Shown one piece after another: positions 1 through 5,324 of a stretch of DNA of 12,825 nt. The notes beneath the pieces are model-generated. The model saw only the letters and a list, made by a program, of their open reading frames with translations. It was not told where the DNA came from and made no database searches. The DNA is from Thermoplasmata archaeon M9B2D (GTDB lineage: Archaea > Thermoplasmatota > E2 > DHVEG-1), in the NCBI GenBank assembly GCA_002900555.1, contig MUGD01000062.1, forward strand, positions 1 through 12,825, written 5' to 3'. A program made the translations under genes and the position numbers. How positions within the stretch are numbered: position 1 is the first letter of the stretch; each line of letters opens with the position of its first letter.

Positions 1-534
1 TGTAAGAATTATAGAGAAGACGAGAAGCGTCGAATAGAAGCGGATTTCCCTCTCACGAGCAAGTGACTCTCTATCACCTTCAATTCCCTCTGATGCTTCA
101 ATTTCAAAATTCATGTTCTTTAGCGTTTTCCGTACAATCTTGAAAGTGACTAGGTCTTCATCATACTCAATGAGTAAACGTTTCGTTTCGGGATAACACT
201 TGGTAGAAATCACACCTGGAATTGCATTGAGTGATTTAGTAATCTGCGTCCATTGAGCATCCGTGGGTTCGCTGGAAAGCGTGATGGTCATCATAGCTCT
301 TCTCACGCGGTATCCAGTGGAATCTACTGCTTTCTCAAGATCAGTTCGAGTAACCGAGTCAGGTTTGTATTCGACAACTGCCTTCTCATCGAGCAAACTC
401 ACTGATGCTTTGATAACACCATCCTTAGAGAGTAAAGTCTTCTCAATCGTAGCCACACATGATGCACAATGCATGCCCTCGATCTTTAGCGACAAATGTT
501 CTGTGTTTTCCTGTCTTACCGCTTTTTGAGCCAT
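1..534 (-). CDS. Heavy-metal translocating P-type ATPase, N-terminal part (partial)
   Basis: This is the N-terminal 178 residues of a membrane pump that would export or import a soft metal such as Cu+, driven by ATP. Seen: a first HMA metal-binding domain at residues 13-78 with the motif GMHCASC (Cys23 and Cys26), then a second HMA-like fold at about 82-146 that has lost CxxC. A charged stretch, RERE at 160-163, leads into the first hydrophobic segment (about 166-178), where the window ends. Family knowledge: CopA-like pumps carry one or two such domains before eight membrane helices, and the phosphorylation domain lies outside the window. The metal cannot be fixed from this part. I use ATG at 534; a GTG lies directly before it in frame. 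TATA-like stretches at about 569-591 would give a short leader. The neighbouring GTPase gene ends 88 bases upstream, so this gene probably has its own promoter. Confidence 0.88.
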   Translation of the reverse strand, partial: MAQKAVRQENTEHLSLKIEGMHCASCVATIEKTLLSKDGVIKASVSLLDEKAVVEYKPDSVTRTDLEKAVDSTGYRVRRAMMTITLSSEPTDAQWTQITKSLNAIPGVISTKCYPETKRLLIEYDEDLVTFKIVRKTLKNMNFEIEASEGIEGDRESLAREREIRFYSTLLVFSIILT

Positions 535-568
535 CACATCATCTTCTCAGCAATACATAAACAATAGT

Positions 569-591
569 TAATATAATACTCAACTTATAAA
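569..591 (-). promoter_or_regulatory. Putative promoter (TATA) of the P-type ATPase gene
   Basis: On the minus strand this stretch contains two AT-rich boxes, TTTATAAG and ATTATATTAA, 35-55 bases before the ATPase ATG at 534. Archaeal transcription starts about 25 bases after the TATA box, so the nearer box predicts a leader of roughly 13 bases. Which box is used cannot be decided by eye. Confidence 0.4.
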
Positions 592-622
592 GTCTGAGAT
601 GTTGCCATGAGCTGGAAAACAT

Positions 623-1210
623 CTATCCGATGAAATAATCACTCTCTTTCTCGATTTCTGCTTCATCCATCATGCGCAGCAGCTCTGTGAAGGCATCTTG
701 GACACCAGCTCCTGTCTTTGCACTAGTTTCACGAAAGATAGCTGGCACGCCAAGCTTGTTTATGAAATACTTCGTAAACTCCTCACCTTCATCAGGTGTG
801 ACGTACTTCTTCTTATCCAGTGAGTGTCTCAAGTCAGTCTTATTACCAATGATGACTGTTGGGGGTAGAGGACCCATGTTTTTGAATGCTTCAACAAGCC
901 ATTTGGAGGCATTATCAAAGGACTCACGATCAACAACTGAGTAAACAAGTAGAATCCCATTACATCCTGCATAGTAATGTCCTCTGACCTTCTCAAATGT
1001 CGGTTGTCCTGCAAGGTCCCATATGATGAACTTCACAATTTCTTGTTCGAATAGAACGCGCTTAGTGGCTAAATCAACGCCTATCGTTGCAATATGACCC
1101 TCAGTAAACTCCTCACCCAAATAGTTGCGGCGAATGCTCGTCTTTCCTACGGCTCCGTCACCGATGAGTACCGCCTTCATGATTTTGCTGCCATCATCTT
1201 GGTCTTTCAT
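623..1210 (-). CDS. Rab/Ras-like small GTPase
   Basis: This is a 195-residue GTP-binding switch protein of the eukaryote-like Ras superfamily, probably acting in the cytoplasm. Seen: P-loop GDGAVGKT (17-24), switch I Thr42 in ATIGVD, switch II WDLAGQ (64-69) with the catalytic Gln69, G4 motif NKTD (123-126) and G5 motif ETSAK (161-165). FEKVR followed by YYAG is the classic Rab arrangement after switch II. All five G motifs are intact, so GTP binding and hydrolysis are expected. The C-terminus ends ESDYFIG with no cysteine, so the prenylation that anchors eukaryotic Rabs is absent; membrane contact would need a partner. Asgard archaea are known to encode many such GTPases. ATG at 1210 is used; Met11 is possible but would leave a very short N-terminus. 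No GAP, GEF or Roadblock gene is adjacent, so the pathway is unknown. Confidence 0.93.
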   Translation of the reverse strand: MKDQDDGSKIMKAVLIGDGAVGKTSIRRNYLGEEFTEGHIATIGVDLATKRVLFEQEIVKFIIWDLAGQPTFEKVRGHYYAGCNGILLVYSVVDRESFDNASKWLVEAFKNMGPLPPTVIIGNKTDLRHSLDKKKYVTPDEGEEFTKYFINKLGVPAIFRETSAKTGAGVQDAFTELLRMMDEAEIEKESDYFIG

Positions 1211-1262
1211 TTAGCGTGCGACCCCGTTTCCCATGAATCAAGGGATGTGTGTTTCTTTGGGA

Positions 1263-1297
1263 AAGAACCAGCCTCCCATTTTGGTTCTTGGTATAAT
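1263..1297 (-). promoter_or_regulatory. Putative GTPase promoter with 8-bp inverted repeat
   Basis: On the minus strand a TATA-like ATTATAC sits at 1291-1297. Just downstream, perfect 8-bp arms AAGAACCA (1263-1270) and TGGTTCTT (1282-1289) flank an 11-base spacer, near the predicted transcription start. It could be an operator or a leader hairpin for the GTPase gene. It could also be a weak 3' hairpin of the preceding glycosylase gene, although no T-run follows. Confidence 0.35.
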
Positions 1298-1333
1298 GTC
1301 ACGAATTGACACAAATAAGGTTAGCGATTTGCA

Positions 1334-1885
1334 TCAATGAAGAACCTTTTTTTGCCCATTTAGAAGTGAACGGATAGACTTGGTCATCTTGTGAGGAGTT
1401 ACTTTGCCAATCGAGATTGCATGACAGTTGTGGAAGCGTGCGAAATCTTCAATGCCCAACTTCAACCGTTCGAGACCTTCAGCTGTCTTGAGTACATTAT
1501 CTTCAATATACAGAGATTTTATCTCCAGTTTTCCTTCTTTACGATGAGCCTTAGCATCCAGCCGTCCTGCAATCTTGTTTAGATCTAAAATGGGCAAAAC
1601 AAAGTATCCGTACTTTCTATTTGGAGGAGGTACGTAGCATTCGATTGTGTAATCAAACTTCCATATACGCCTAGGTAAATGGCGCTCACGCATTATGTTA
1701 TCAAAGGGACTCAAAATCTTCACCGGAACTTCCTCATCTTCGTTCAATCTGAGCGATTGTAGTTTACCTACTTGATCAGAGAGTGCAAAGTAACGCTCCT
1801 TAATTCCCTCAATCCTGACTTCCTCGACTAATCCATCCTTCGCCAAGGAATCTAGGTAAGCTTCGACTCCTTCTTGTTTCGCCAC
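1334..1885 (-). CDS. ycaQ: AlkX/YcaQ-type DNA glycosylase, C-terminal fragment (frameshifted)
   Basis: This is the C-terminal half of a winged-helix DNA glycosylase; the N-terminal half is the frame 1852-2583. As an independent frame it would start at GTG 1885 and give 183 residues. Family-like features: LAKDGLVEEVRIEG (14-27), SPFDNIMRER (59-68), YVPPPNRKYGYFVLPIL (84-100), and a GRLDAKAHRKEG stretch (107-118) matching the conserved C-terminal beta domain. Two stops (TAG, TAA at 1897-1892) lie directly upstream in this frame, and the only nearby Shine-Dalgarno-like GGAGG is 18 bases away. Independent translation therefore looks poor. A one-base deletion between 1885 and 1892 explains the split: joined, the protein would be about 416 residues, close to E. 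coli YcaQ at about 410. It could be real inactivation or a sequencing error. Confidence 0.8.
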   Translation of the reverse strand: MAKQEGVEAYLDSLAKDGLVEEVRIEGIKERYFALSDQVGKLQSLRLNEDEEVPVKILSPFDNIMRERHLPRRIWKFDYTIECYVPPPNRKYGYFVLPILDLNKIAGRLDAKAHRKEGKLEIKSLYIEDNVLKTAEGLERLKLGIEDFARFHNCHAISIGKVTPHKMTKSIRSLLNGQKKVLH

Positions 1886-2583
1886 AACTTCTTACTAGGC
1901 ATTCCTCCATGATAGGTCCGAATGTCCTGTTGTGTGCCCAAGCCAAGTGCTCTCAATGTGCTCTCAATAATGAATTGTGCGGCATCTTCATCCGAGAGAG
2001 GTTCAGTATCAACACCACTAGGAATAACACGCTCCGGAATATCGTAGTACTTCTGAAAGCCACTTCGAAATGCAATCATCAATTCTCCAAGATAGAATAA
2101 ATATTCAAGCGCACGTTTCTCTATCTTCCAATCCCACCAACCGGACGATGGCGTGGATTTCTTTTCTCCAAGTGATGCGCTATTGACTACTCCATCAGAT
2201 TTTACCTTTTTGAGCACTTTGTCAATAATGTCTCTGTTGCTTATTCCCCATTTTCTAAATGAATCCCACATCTCTTCCTGGTAGTACTGCTTTCTCCAAG
2301 CTGATAGTGGGTATGTGTCCATCGGCATCAAGCACATAGAATGGGACCAATACTCGAAGATCTCTCCCTTCTTCTGCGATTCCCATATAGTTCCATCCTT
2401 ATAATCTCGAAAACGATTGAATGTAATCAGATTGTGACTACGCGAAACTACAGAAATGGTGTCAATCTGAATGTTATGTATACGTTTAGCTATGGCCCTG
2501 ATACTCTTACTTGGTTCATCAGTTCTAAGACCTTGCACATCAAGGATGAATTGTCTTGCTTTTTCGAGAGAAACCTCCAACAT
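1852..2583 (-). CDS. ycaQ: AlkX/YcaQ-type DNA glycosylase, N-terminal fragment (frameshifted)
   Basis: This is the N-terminal 243 residues of an AlkX/YcaQ (HTH_42) protein, a winged-helix glycosylase family known to remove alkylated bases and unhook interstrand crosslinks. Seen: catalytic Q-phi-D motif QID (Gln39, Asp41), VVSRSHNL (45-52), FEYWSHSMCLMP (76-87), WWDWK (149-153) and the GELMIAFRSGFQKYYD run (166-181). The QxD form is that of AlkX; Streptomyces AlkZ has QxQ. True homology ends near Lys232. The last 11 residues are out-of-frame readthrough to a stop at 1852, and the correct continuation is the overlapping frame 1334-1885. ATG at 2583 fits a leaderless start: TTATTTAAG on the minus strand is centred about 28 bases upstream. 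If the frameshift is real, the DNA-binding winged helices are lost and the gene is probably dead. Confidence 0.85.
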   Translation of the reverse strand: MLEVSLEKARQFILDVQGLRTDEPSKSIRAIAKRIHNIQIDTISVVSRSHNLITFNRFRDYKDGTIWESQKKGEIFEYWSHSMCLMPMDTYPLSAWRKQYYQEEMWDSFRKWGISNRDIIDKVLKKVKSDGVVNSASLGEKKSTPSSGWWDWKIEKRALEYLFYLGELMIAFRSGFQKYYDIPERVIPSGVDTEPLSDEDAAQFIIESTLRALGLGTQQDIRTYHGGMPSKKLWRNKKESKLT

Positions 2584-2606
2584 GAAAAAGGGTCATTGAG
2601 TGCCAA

Positions 2607-2615
2607 CTTAAATAA
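2607..2615 (-). promoter_or_regulatory. TATA box of the AlkX/YcaQ gene
   Basis: TTATTTAAG on the minus strand is centred about 28 bases before the ATG at 2583. That is the archaeal spacing for a leaderless or nearly leaderless transcript, and no Shine-Dalgarno sequence precedes the ATG. Confidence 0.45.
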
Positions 2616-2630
2616 CGTTCTCTCAGTGAT

Positions 2631-2762
2631 TTAGAGTTCTATGAACTCATGGAGTGTTTGCCAAGGCTTCAAAGCCTTCTTACCAATGTACTCAAGAATC
2701 TGCTCTGTGGTTTGTTCATTGTATCTCCCAAGCATGTGTTCTCTCTTTGTCAGTACTATCAT
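2631..2762 (-). CDS. Small 43-residue protein, possibly a truncated DUF3788-like N-terminus
   Basis: An ATG at 2762 opens a 43-codon frame ending with TAA at 2631. The product begins MIVLTKREHMLG and contains EQILEYIGKKALKPWQTLHE, a soluble and apparently helical composition typical of coding sequence. The pattern of a Leu-Gly/Ile-Gly turn followed by W-x-x-L-x-x-(F/Y)-I resembles what I recall of the start of DUF3788 proteins, but this is recall, not a search. DUF3788 proteins are much longer, so this would be a truncated remnant. It starts 24 bases after the stop of the 2786-3020 frame and may be the last gene of that small-gene run. The ribosome-binding site is weak (GAGAGA). Confidence 0.35.
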   Translation of the reverse strand: MIVLTKREHMLGRYNEQTTEQILEYIGKKALKPWQTLHEFIEL

Positions 2763-2785
2763 TTCGTTCTCTCATAAATTCGATT

Positions 2786-3020
2786 TTAATCCTCTACTAG
2801 AACCTCATGAAACCATTTTGACATGGTTGTGTAGTAGTTCTCAACACTATCCCCTTCAATATCTGGTTTTAATGTTCCACTCACTAAATCTACCACGATC
2901 TCGAAAGGTGGATTATGAATGCTCAAAGGATCAATCCCCGAAGGATTCCCTTCTACGATGTGTCCAAATCTACCCCCTAACTGCATTATTAGCTACAGAT
3001 TGCAGACGACATAGTTTCAT
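2786..3020 (-). pseudogene. 77-residue unknown protein broken by a +1 shift at a G5 run
   Basis: A well-placed ribosome-binding site (AAAGGGAG, four bases before ATG at 3020) starts a frame that stops after 16 codons. A second frame, from 2986 to TAA at 2786, continues with protein-like sequence containing GRFGHIVEGNPSG, NPPFEIVVD and SKWFHEVLVED. Removing one G from the five-G run (forward C5, 2973-2977) joins them into a 77-residue protein, MKLCRLQSVANNAVR followed by GRFGHIV. I do not recognise the family. It lies 11 bases after the stop of the half-ferredoxin gene, as expected for an operon member. A homopolymer error in the assembly is as likely as real decay. If unbroken, it is a small soluble acidic protein. 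Confidence 0.45.
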
Positions 3021-3030
3021 GATGCTCCCT

Positions 3031-3219
3031 TTATCGATTCTTCAGCATATCAGCAACTGCTTCTGCAGGACATGTTGATACACACAATCCGCATCCGAAG
3101 TATAGAACATCGTTAACCAAAGATACGAAGATGAACATGCCAACTAGTGTCCTAAGTAGAATGAAGACTCCTGCATTTCTTGTAGATTCAACTCTATCTA
3201 GTGGAATTTCTTGATTCAT
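3031..3219 (-). CDS. Small membrane protein with degenerate [4Fe-4S] motif
   Basis: This encodes 62 residues: a polar N-terminus (1-15), one hydrophobic segment (about 17-36), then YFGCGLCVSTCP (40-51). Seen: Cys43, Cys46 and Cys50 followed by Pro51 match the last three ligands of a ferredoxin cluster, CxxCxxCxxxCP. Position 40, where the first Cys belongs, is Tyr (TAC, one transition from TGC). A complete cubane cluster therefore cannot form from this motif alone. The start is supported by GAGG about eight bases before ATG 3219. It follows the DUF4760-like gene by 24 bases and precedes the next start by 11, so it is probably co-transcribed. It may be a decayed membrane-anchored ferredoxin, a fragment of a larger protein, or a three-ligand variant. 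Confidence 0.5.
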   Translation of the reverse strand: MNQEIPLDRVESTRNAGVFILLRTLVGMFIFVSLVNDVLYFGCGLCVSTCPAEAVADMLKNR

Positions 3220-3243
3220 TCTTCATCCTCGTCAATAACGATT

Positions 3244-3789
3244 CTATGTTTGATTACGTCGTAGTGGTGACCGATACCCAAGCTCCCTTAGCTTTTTGTG
3301 AAGCAATTTACTGGAGTCCATTGATCCTGAACTTCTCCATTGAGCGGCAAGATCCGGTTCAATCGATTTGATTTTTTCAAACCATGCCATTGCAAAGACA
3401 GCTAGAGATTCAGGAAATAATTTGGCATCTGTAAGCTTAGCTTCGATAAGCTTTCCCATAGAATCGAAGAATGAACCTACTAGGATGAATTTTGCATATG
3501 CTTTGGGATTTGTTGTGGGTCCATATTTCTGATCGAACTCTTGAGCATCTTTCCAATTCCACTCCATAACAACTTCTGAAGCATGTTCAATAAACTCTAA
3601 GTTGGCCTGTCTATGAAAATCAAGAAAGACTGAAGCTTGTCTTGACTTTGAAAAGTTCCTTATAGAGAGAAGACTCATGATAACACCAATTACGATGCTT
3701 GTTGCGGCAATAATCATTGAGATTGATTGTATATCCAGTACTATCTGCAACTGACTCACCTGATTCAAATCATGAGGAACATCTTTCAT
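3244..3789 (-). CDS. One-helix membrane protein, DUF4760-like
   Basis: The product is a 181-residue protein with one membrane helix near the N-terminus (about 20-43), followed by RNFSKSRQASVFLDFHRQA and a soluble, mostly helical domain. The pattern of a short N-terminus, one helix, an Arg-rich linker, a W-(N/K)-W region, a YGP turn (89-91) and an FFDSMGKLIE segment resembles the DUF4760 group. That group has no known function and my assignment is by eye. The ATG at 3789 overlaps the preceding stop as TAATG, which points to translational coupling with the 61-residue gene. The basic end (RSPLRRNQT) is normal for a cytoplasmic tail. No catalytic motif was seen. Confidence 0.7.
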   Translation of the reverse strand: MKDVPHDLNQVSQLQIVLDIQSISMIIAATSIVIGVIMSLLSIRNFSKSRQASVFLDFHRQANLEFIEHASEVVMEWNWKDAQEFDQKYGPTTNPKAYAKFILVGSFFDSMGKLIEAKLTDAKLFPESLAVFAMAWFEKIKSIEPDLAAQWRSSGSMDSSKLLHKKLRELGYRSPLRRNQT

Positions 3790-3974
3790 TAAAAAACACT
3801 CTGAGTGTCGAGAACCATGAGATAACGTCTCTCGGTCTTTGGTCTGGCCTTCCTCTTCAATTGAATCTGTTTCCCTATATCTTCTACAAGACCCATCTCT
3901 GGTTGTCTAATATAAAGCCATCTCCCATCATGGATTTGTTCTGTGTCCTCGAAGATGTTAGGGATAACGTACAC
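3789..3974 (-). CDS. Unknown 61-residue protein in a small-gene operon
   Basis: The frame starts at GTG 3974, which overlaps the stop of the upstream 2TM gene (TAGTG), and ends TAA overlapping the next ATG (TAATG). This double overlap is the main argument that it is a real gene. The product is soluble and contains IFEDTEQIHDGRWLYIRQPE and a basic segment, LKRKARPKTERR (39-50). No family is recognised and there are no cysteines or membrane segments. The basic patch might contact nucleic acid or membrane lipid headgroups, but this is speculative. Its position between two membrane proteins suggests a shared role. Confidence 0.6.
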   Translation of the reverse strand: MYVIPNIFEDTEQIHDGRWLYIRQPEMGLVEDIGKQIQLKRKARPKTERRYLMVLDTQSVF

Positions 3975-4246
3975 TATCCCCTTGTTAATTTTTCATATTC
4001 TTTCTCAGCCATTCCATCTAAGTACTTTCTTCCAGGGTAGACAAATGCTAGAAGATAATGTATCACGACAGCTATTCCCCATCCCAGTAGCGGAAAGATG
4101 ATCCATGGAAATCCCATTCCATTAAAATACCAGATTGAAATGAGAATGCCATTGATGATTATATAGAGCGCGATGTTGATATAGAACGAAAACTTCATTT
4201 CAGCACGCTCTTTCGCTACTTTTCTTAACTCATGATTTTCAGTCAT
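3974..4246 (-). CDS. 2TM-domain membrane protein
   Basis: This is a 90-residue protein with the layout of the 2TM domain family. It has a charged amphipathic start (1-18), a first helix at about 20-40 containing an Asn, a short loop with GFPWIIFP, and a second helix at about 46-70 with GWGIAVVIHY. The GW...H signature in the second helix is characteristic of the family, which is found as small stand-alone proteins or attached to histidine kinases; its biochemical role is not established. It is the first gene of a tightly packed operon, with a good TATA box about 36 bases upstream. The ATG at 4246 leaves a leader of about ten bases with no clear Shine-Dalgarno sequence. Confidence 0.8.
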   Translation of the reverse strand: MTENHELRKVAKERAEMKFSFYINIALYIIINGILISIWYFNGMGFPWIIFPLLGWGIAVVIHYLLAFVYPGRKYLDGMAEKEYEKLTRG

Positions 4247-4276
4247 TAGAATCCCGTAAATGGCATTTTAATGCGC

Positions 4277-4286
4277 TTTATATATA
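4277..4286 (-). promoter_or_regulatory. TATA box of the 2TM operon
   Basis: On the minus strand the sequence is TATATATAAA, one of the clearest TATA boxes in the window, centred about 36 bases before the ATG at 4246. Initiation about 25 bases downstream gives a leader of roughly ten bases. It probably drives the whole leftward run of small genes down to about 2631. Confidence 0.6.
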
Positions 4287-4289
4287 ATT

Positions 4290-4614
4290 ACTGTTCACAA
4301 TCAGGAATGTCAGCGATCCTTCATTGATTGAAGCTAGTTTGCCAGCACTTGTATGCTACACACCCTAACTTTCAATCTGGCACAGAATTTCCTCTCAAAA
4401 TTGACAACGCAAAATAGATACCCTGGAAACAAATCTAGAAACGAGCATTCTTTCCTATATTTGAAACATAAACACTTTTCATAAAAATCTGGATACTTGC
4501 TTCTGTCTATTTTAAGAGGGAGATAGCTATGAAGAAAAACCAAATTGGAATCATCCTATGTATTGAATCCTAAAAGTTCCATATAGTATCATCAATAATT
4601 ACTGAGTTGGTTAC
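4290..4614. other. Gene-free stretch
   Basis: I see no supportable gene here. The only longer frame, on the minus strand at 4334-4543, encodes a Cys- and Phe-rich sequence without a ribosome-binding site or recognisable pattern. No repeat or strong hairpin stands out. The stretch separates two leftward groups of small genes. Confidence 0.5.
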
Positions 4615-4689
4615 TTATGCTGTTTCGATAGCAATCCAAACTCCTAGTGCTGCGATTCCTGATTCATAGGTGTCCCAATTATTCCCCAT
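4615..4689 (-). CDS. Possible 24-residue peptide after the two-helix peptide
   Basis: The frame begins at ATG 4689, preceded by AGGTGA at a spacing of five to six bases, and ends TAA at 4615. The product is MGNNWDTYESGIAALGVWIA followed by IETA. It starts five bases after the stop of the 58-residue peptide. Its clear ribosome-binding site and tandem placement suggest a translated peptide or the start of a gene that was later truncated. At this length chance is a real alternative. Confidence 0.3.
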   Translation of the reverse strand: MGNNWDTYESGIAALGVWIAIETA

Positions 4690-4694
4690 TTAGG

Positions 4695-4871
4695 TCACCT
4701 TGTCGTAATAGTGTTGAGAATAACCACACAGTAGACAACAACCGAAGGGACGAGGACTGACAACAAAGGACCGATCTCAACTGCAACATAGTCGACACCT
4801 ATCAAGAATCCAACTACAAAAGTTAGTAGAATCGCAAATGATGCCACAAGCGCAAGACTGTATGACTTCAT
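4695..4871 (-). CDS. Small two-helix membrane peptide (58 residues)
   Basis: ATG at 4871 opens a 58-codon frame ending TGA at 4695. Seen: two hydrophobic stretches (about 5-26 and 33-52) separated by a short acidic turn (DYVAVE), with a basic or polar residue at each end (MKSYS and TTR). This is the expected pattern of a small two-helix hairpin protein. No family is recognised. There is no Shine-Dalgarno sequence, so the transcript may be leaderless. A second tiny frame with a good ribosome-binding site follows after five bases. Such peptides often act in membrane stress responses or as subunits of larger complexes, but nothing here tells which. Confidence 0.5.
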   Translation of the reverse strand: MKSYSLALVASFAILLTFVVGFLIGVDYVAVEIGPLLSVLVPSVVVYCVVILNTITTR

Positions 4872-5024
4872 TATTGGTTTATTTTCAATTATGCTTATGA
4901 AAATTCAAAATAGTTAATAATCAAAAATCGTTATAGGTTGTAGACTGGCTGTTGTCTTATAGAATTTAATTCAATTAGACGTCATCTTAGACTCATGTGT
5001 TACTATGTATTGTAGACACACAAC

Positions 5025-5144
5025 AATCTGAATACTATGAACTCGTTTAGCTACTTCCAATATAGAAGTACAAGGCTACTTTGTTCGGAGTCCCTGAGCG
5101 TCAAGGATGAAATTTCGTGCTTCTTCAGGAGAAACCTCAATCAT
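5025..5144 (-). pseudogene. Relic of a second AlkX/YcaQ glycosylase (first 40 codons)
   Basis: Read leftward from ATG 5144, the frame gives MIEVSPEEARNFILDAQGLR, then TK, a TAG stop (codon 23), then PCTSILEVAKRVHSIQI. This aligns without gaps to the first 40 residues of the AlkX/YcaQ protein at 2583, with about 26 identities counted by eye, ending exactly at Gln-Ile before the catalytic Asp41. Beyond that point similarity fades and a TGA follows after about 18 codons. An AT-rich TATA-like box about 23 bases upstream (5161-5173) resembles the arrangement at the intact copy, so transcription is possible, but only a 22-residue peptide would result. The most likely origin is a decayed paralogue or a partial duplication. 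The body of the gene is not visible nearby. Confidence 0.75.
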
Positions 5145-5244
5145 GAGAATTCGTCGGTCTGTTATTTTTAAGGCCATTTCCCTCAACGTTTTTGAGAATG
5201 AATCCATGGCTAGTTTTGAGAGGGACACTCATAGACAATCTTTA

Positions 5245-5262
5245 TATGTAGATGGCTACATA
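5245..5262. promoter_or_regulatory. PadR-type operator 1
   Basis: TATGTAG-ATGG-CTACATA is a near-perfect inverted repeat containing ATGT-N8-ACAT (5246-5261), the consensus known for PadR-family repressors. It lies 63-80 bases before the PadR ATG at 5325 and overlaps an upstream TTTATATG box, so autoregulation is likely. Confidence 0.7.
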
Positions 5263-5265
5263 ATA

Positions 5266-5285
5266 TTATGTAGAGCTCTACATAA
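5266..5285. promoter_or_regulatory. PadR-type operator 2 (perfect 20-bp palindrome)
   Basis: TTATGTAGAGCTCTACATAA is a perfect palindrome with ATGT-N8-ACAT at 5268-5283. Its centre is 22 bp from operator 1, about two helical turns, which suits two regulator dimers on the same DNA face. It sits directly upstream of the TATA box, where bound protein would hinder TBP/TFB. Confidence 0.75.
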
Positions 5286-5294
5286 GTTGGTGTC

Positions 5295-5302
5295 TATATA
5301 TT
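5295..5302 (+). promoter_or_regulatory. TATA box of the PadR gene (leaderless start)
   Basis: TATATATT is centred about 26 bases before the ATG at 5325. Archaeal initiation at this distance would place the first transcript base at or next to that ATG, so the mRNA is probably leaderless. This favours 5325 over the upstream TTG at 5301, which overlaps the box. Confidence 0.6.
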
Positions 5303-5324
5303 GGAAATTCATGGACCACGAAGC

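Noticed and set aside
1880..1900. Programmed -1 frameshift in the AlkX gene
   Set aside because: A -1 step after AAG AAG would give the family sequence, but there is no X-XXY-YYZ slippery heptamer and no clear downstream structure. Mutation or sequencing error is simpler.
2641..3078. 145-codon rightward open frame
   Set aside because: Antisense to the small leftward genes; rich in Cys, Ser and Leu with no ribosome-binding site or family pattern.
4334..4543. 69-codon leftward open frame in the gene-free stretch
   Set aside because: Cys/Phe-rich composition, no ribosome-binding site, no promoter at a useful distance; looks like chance.
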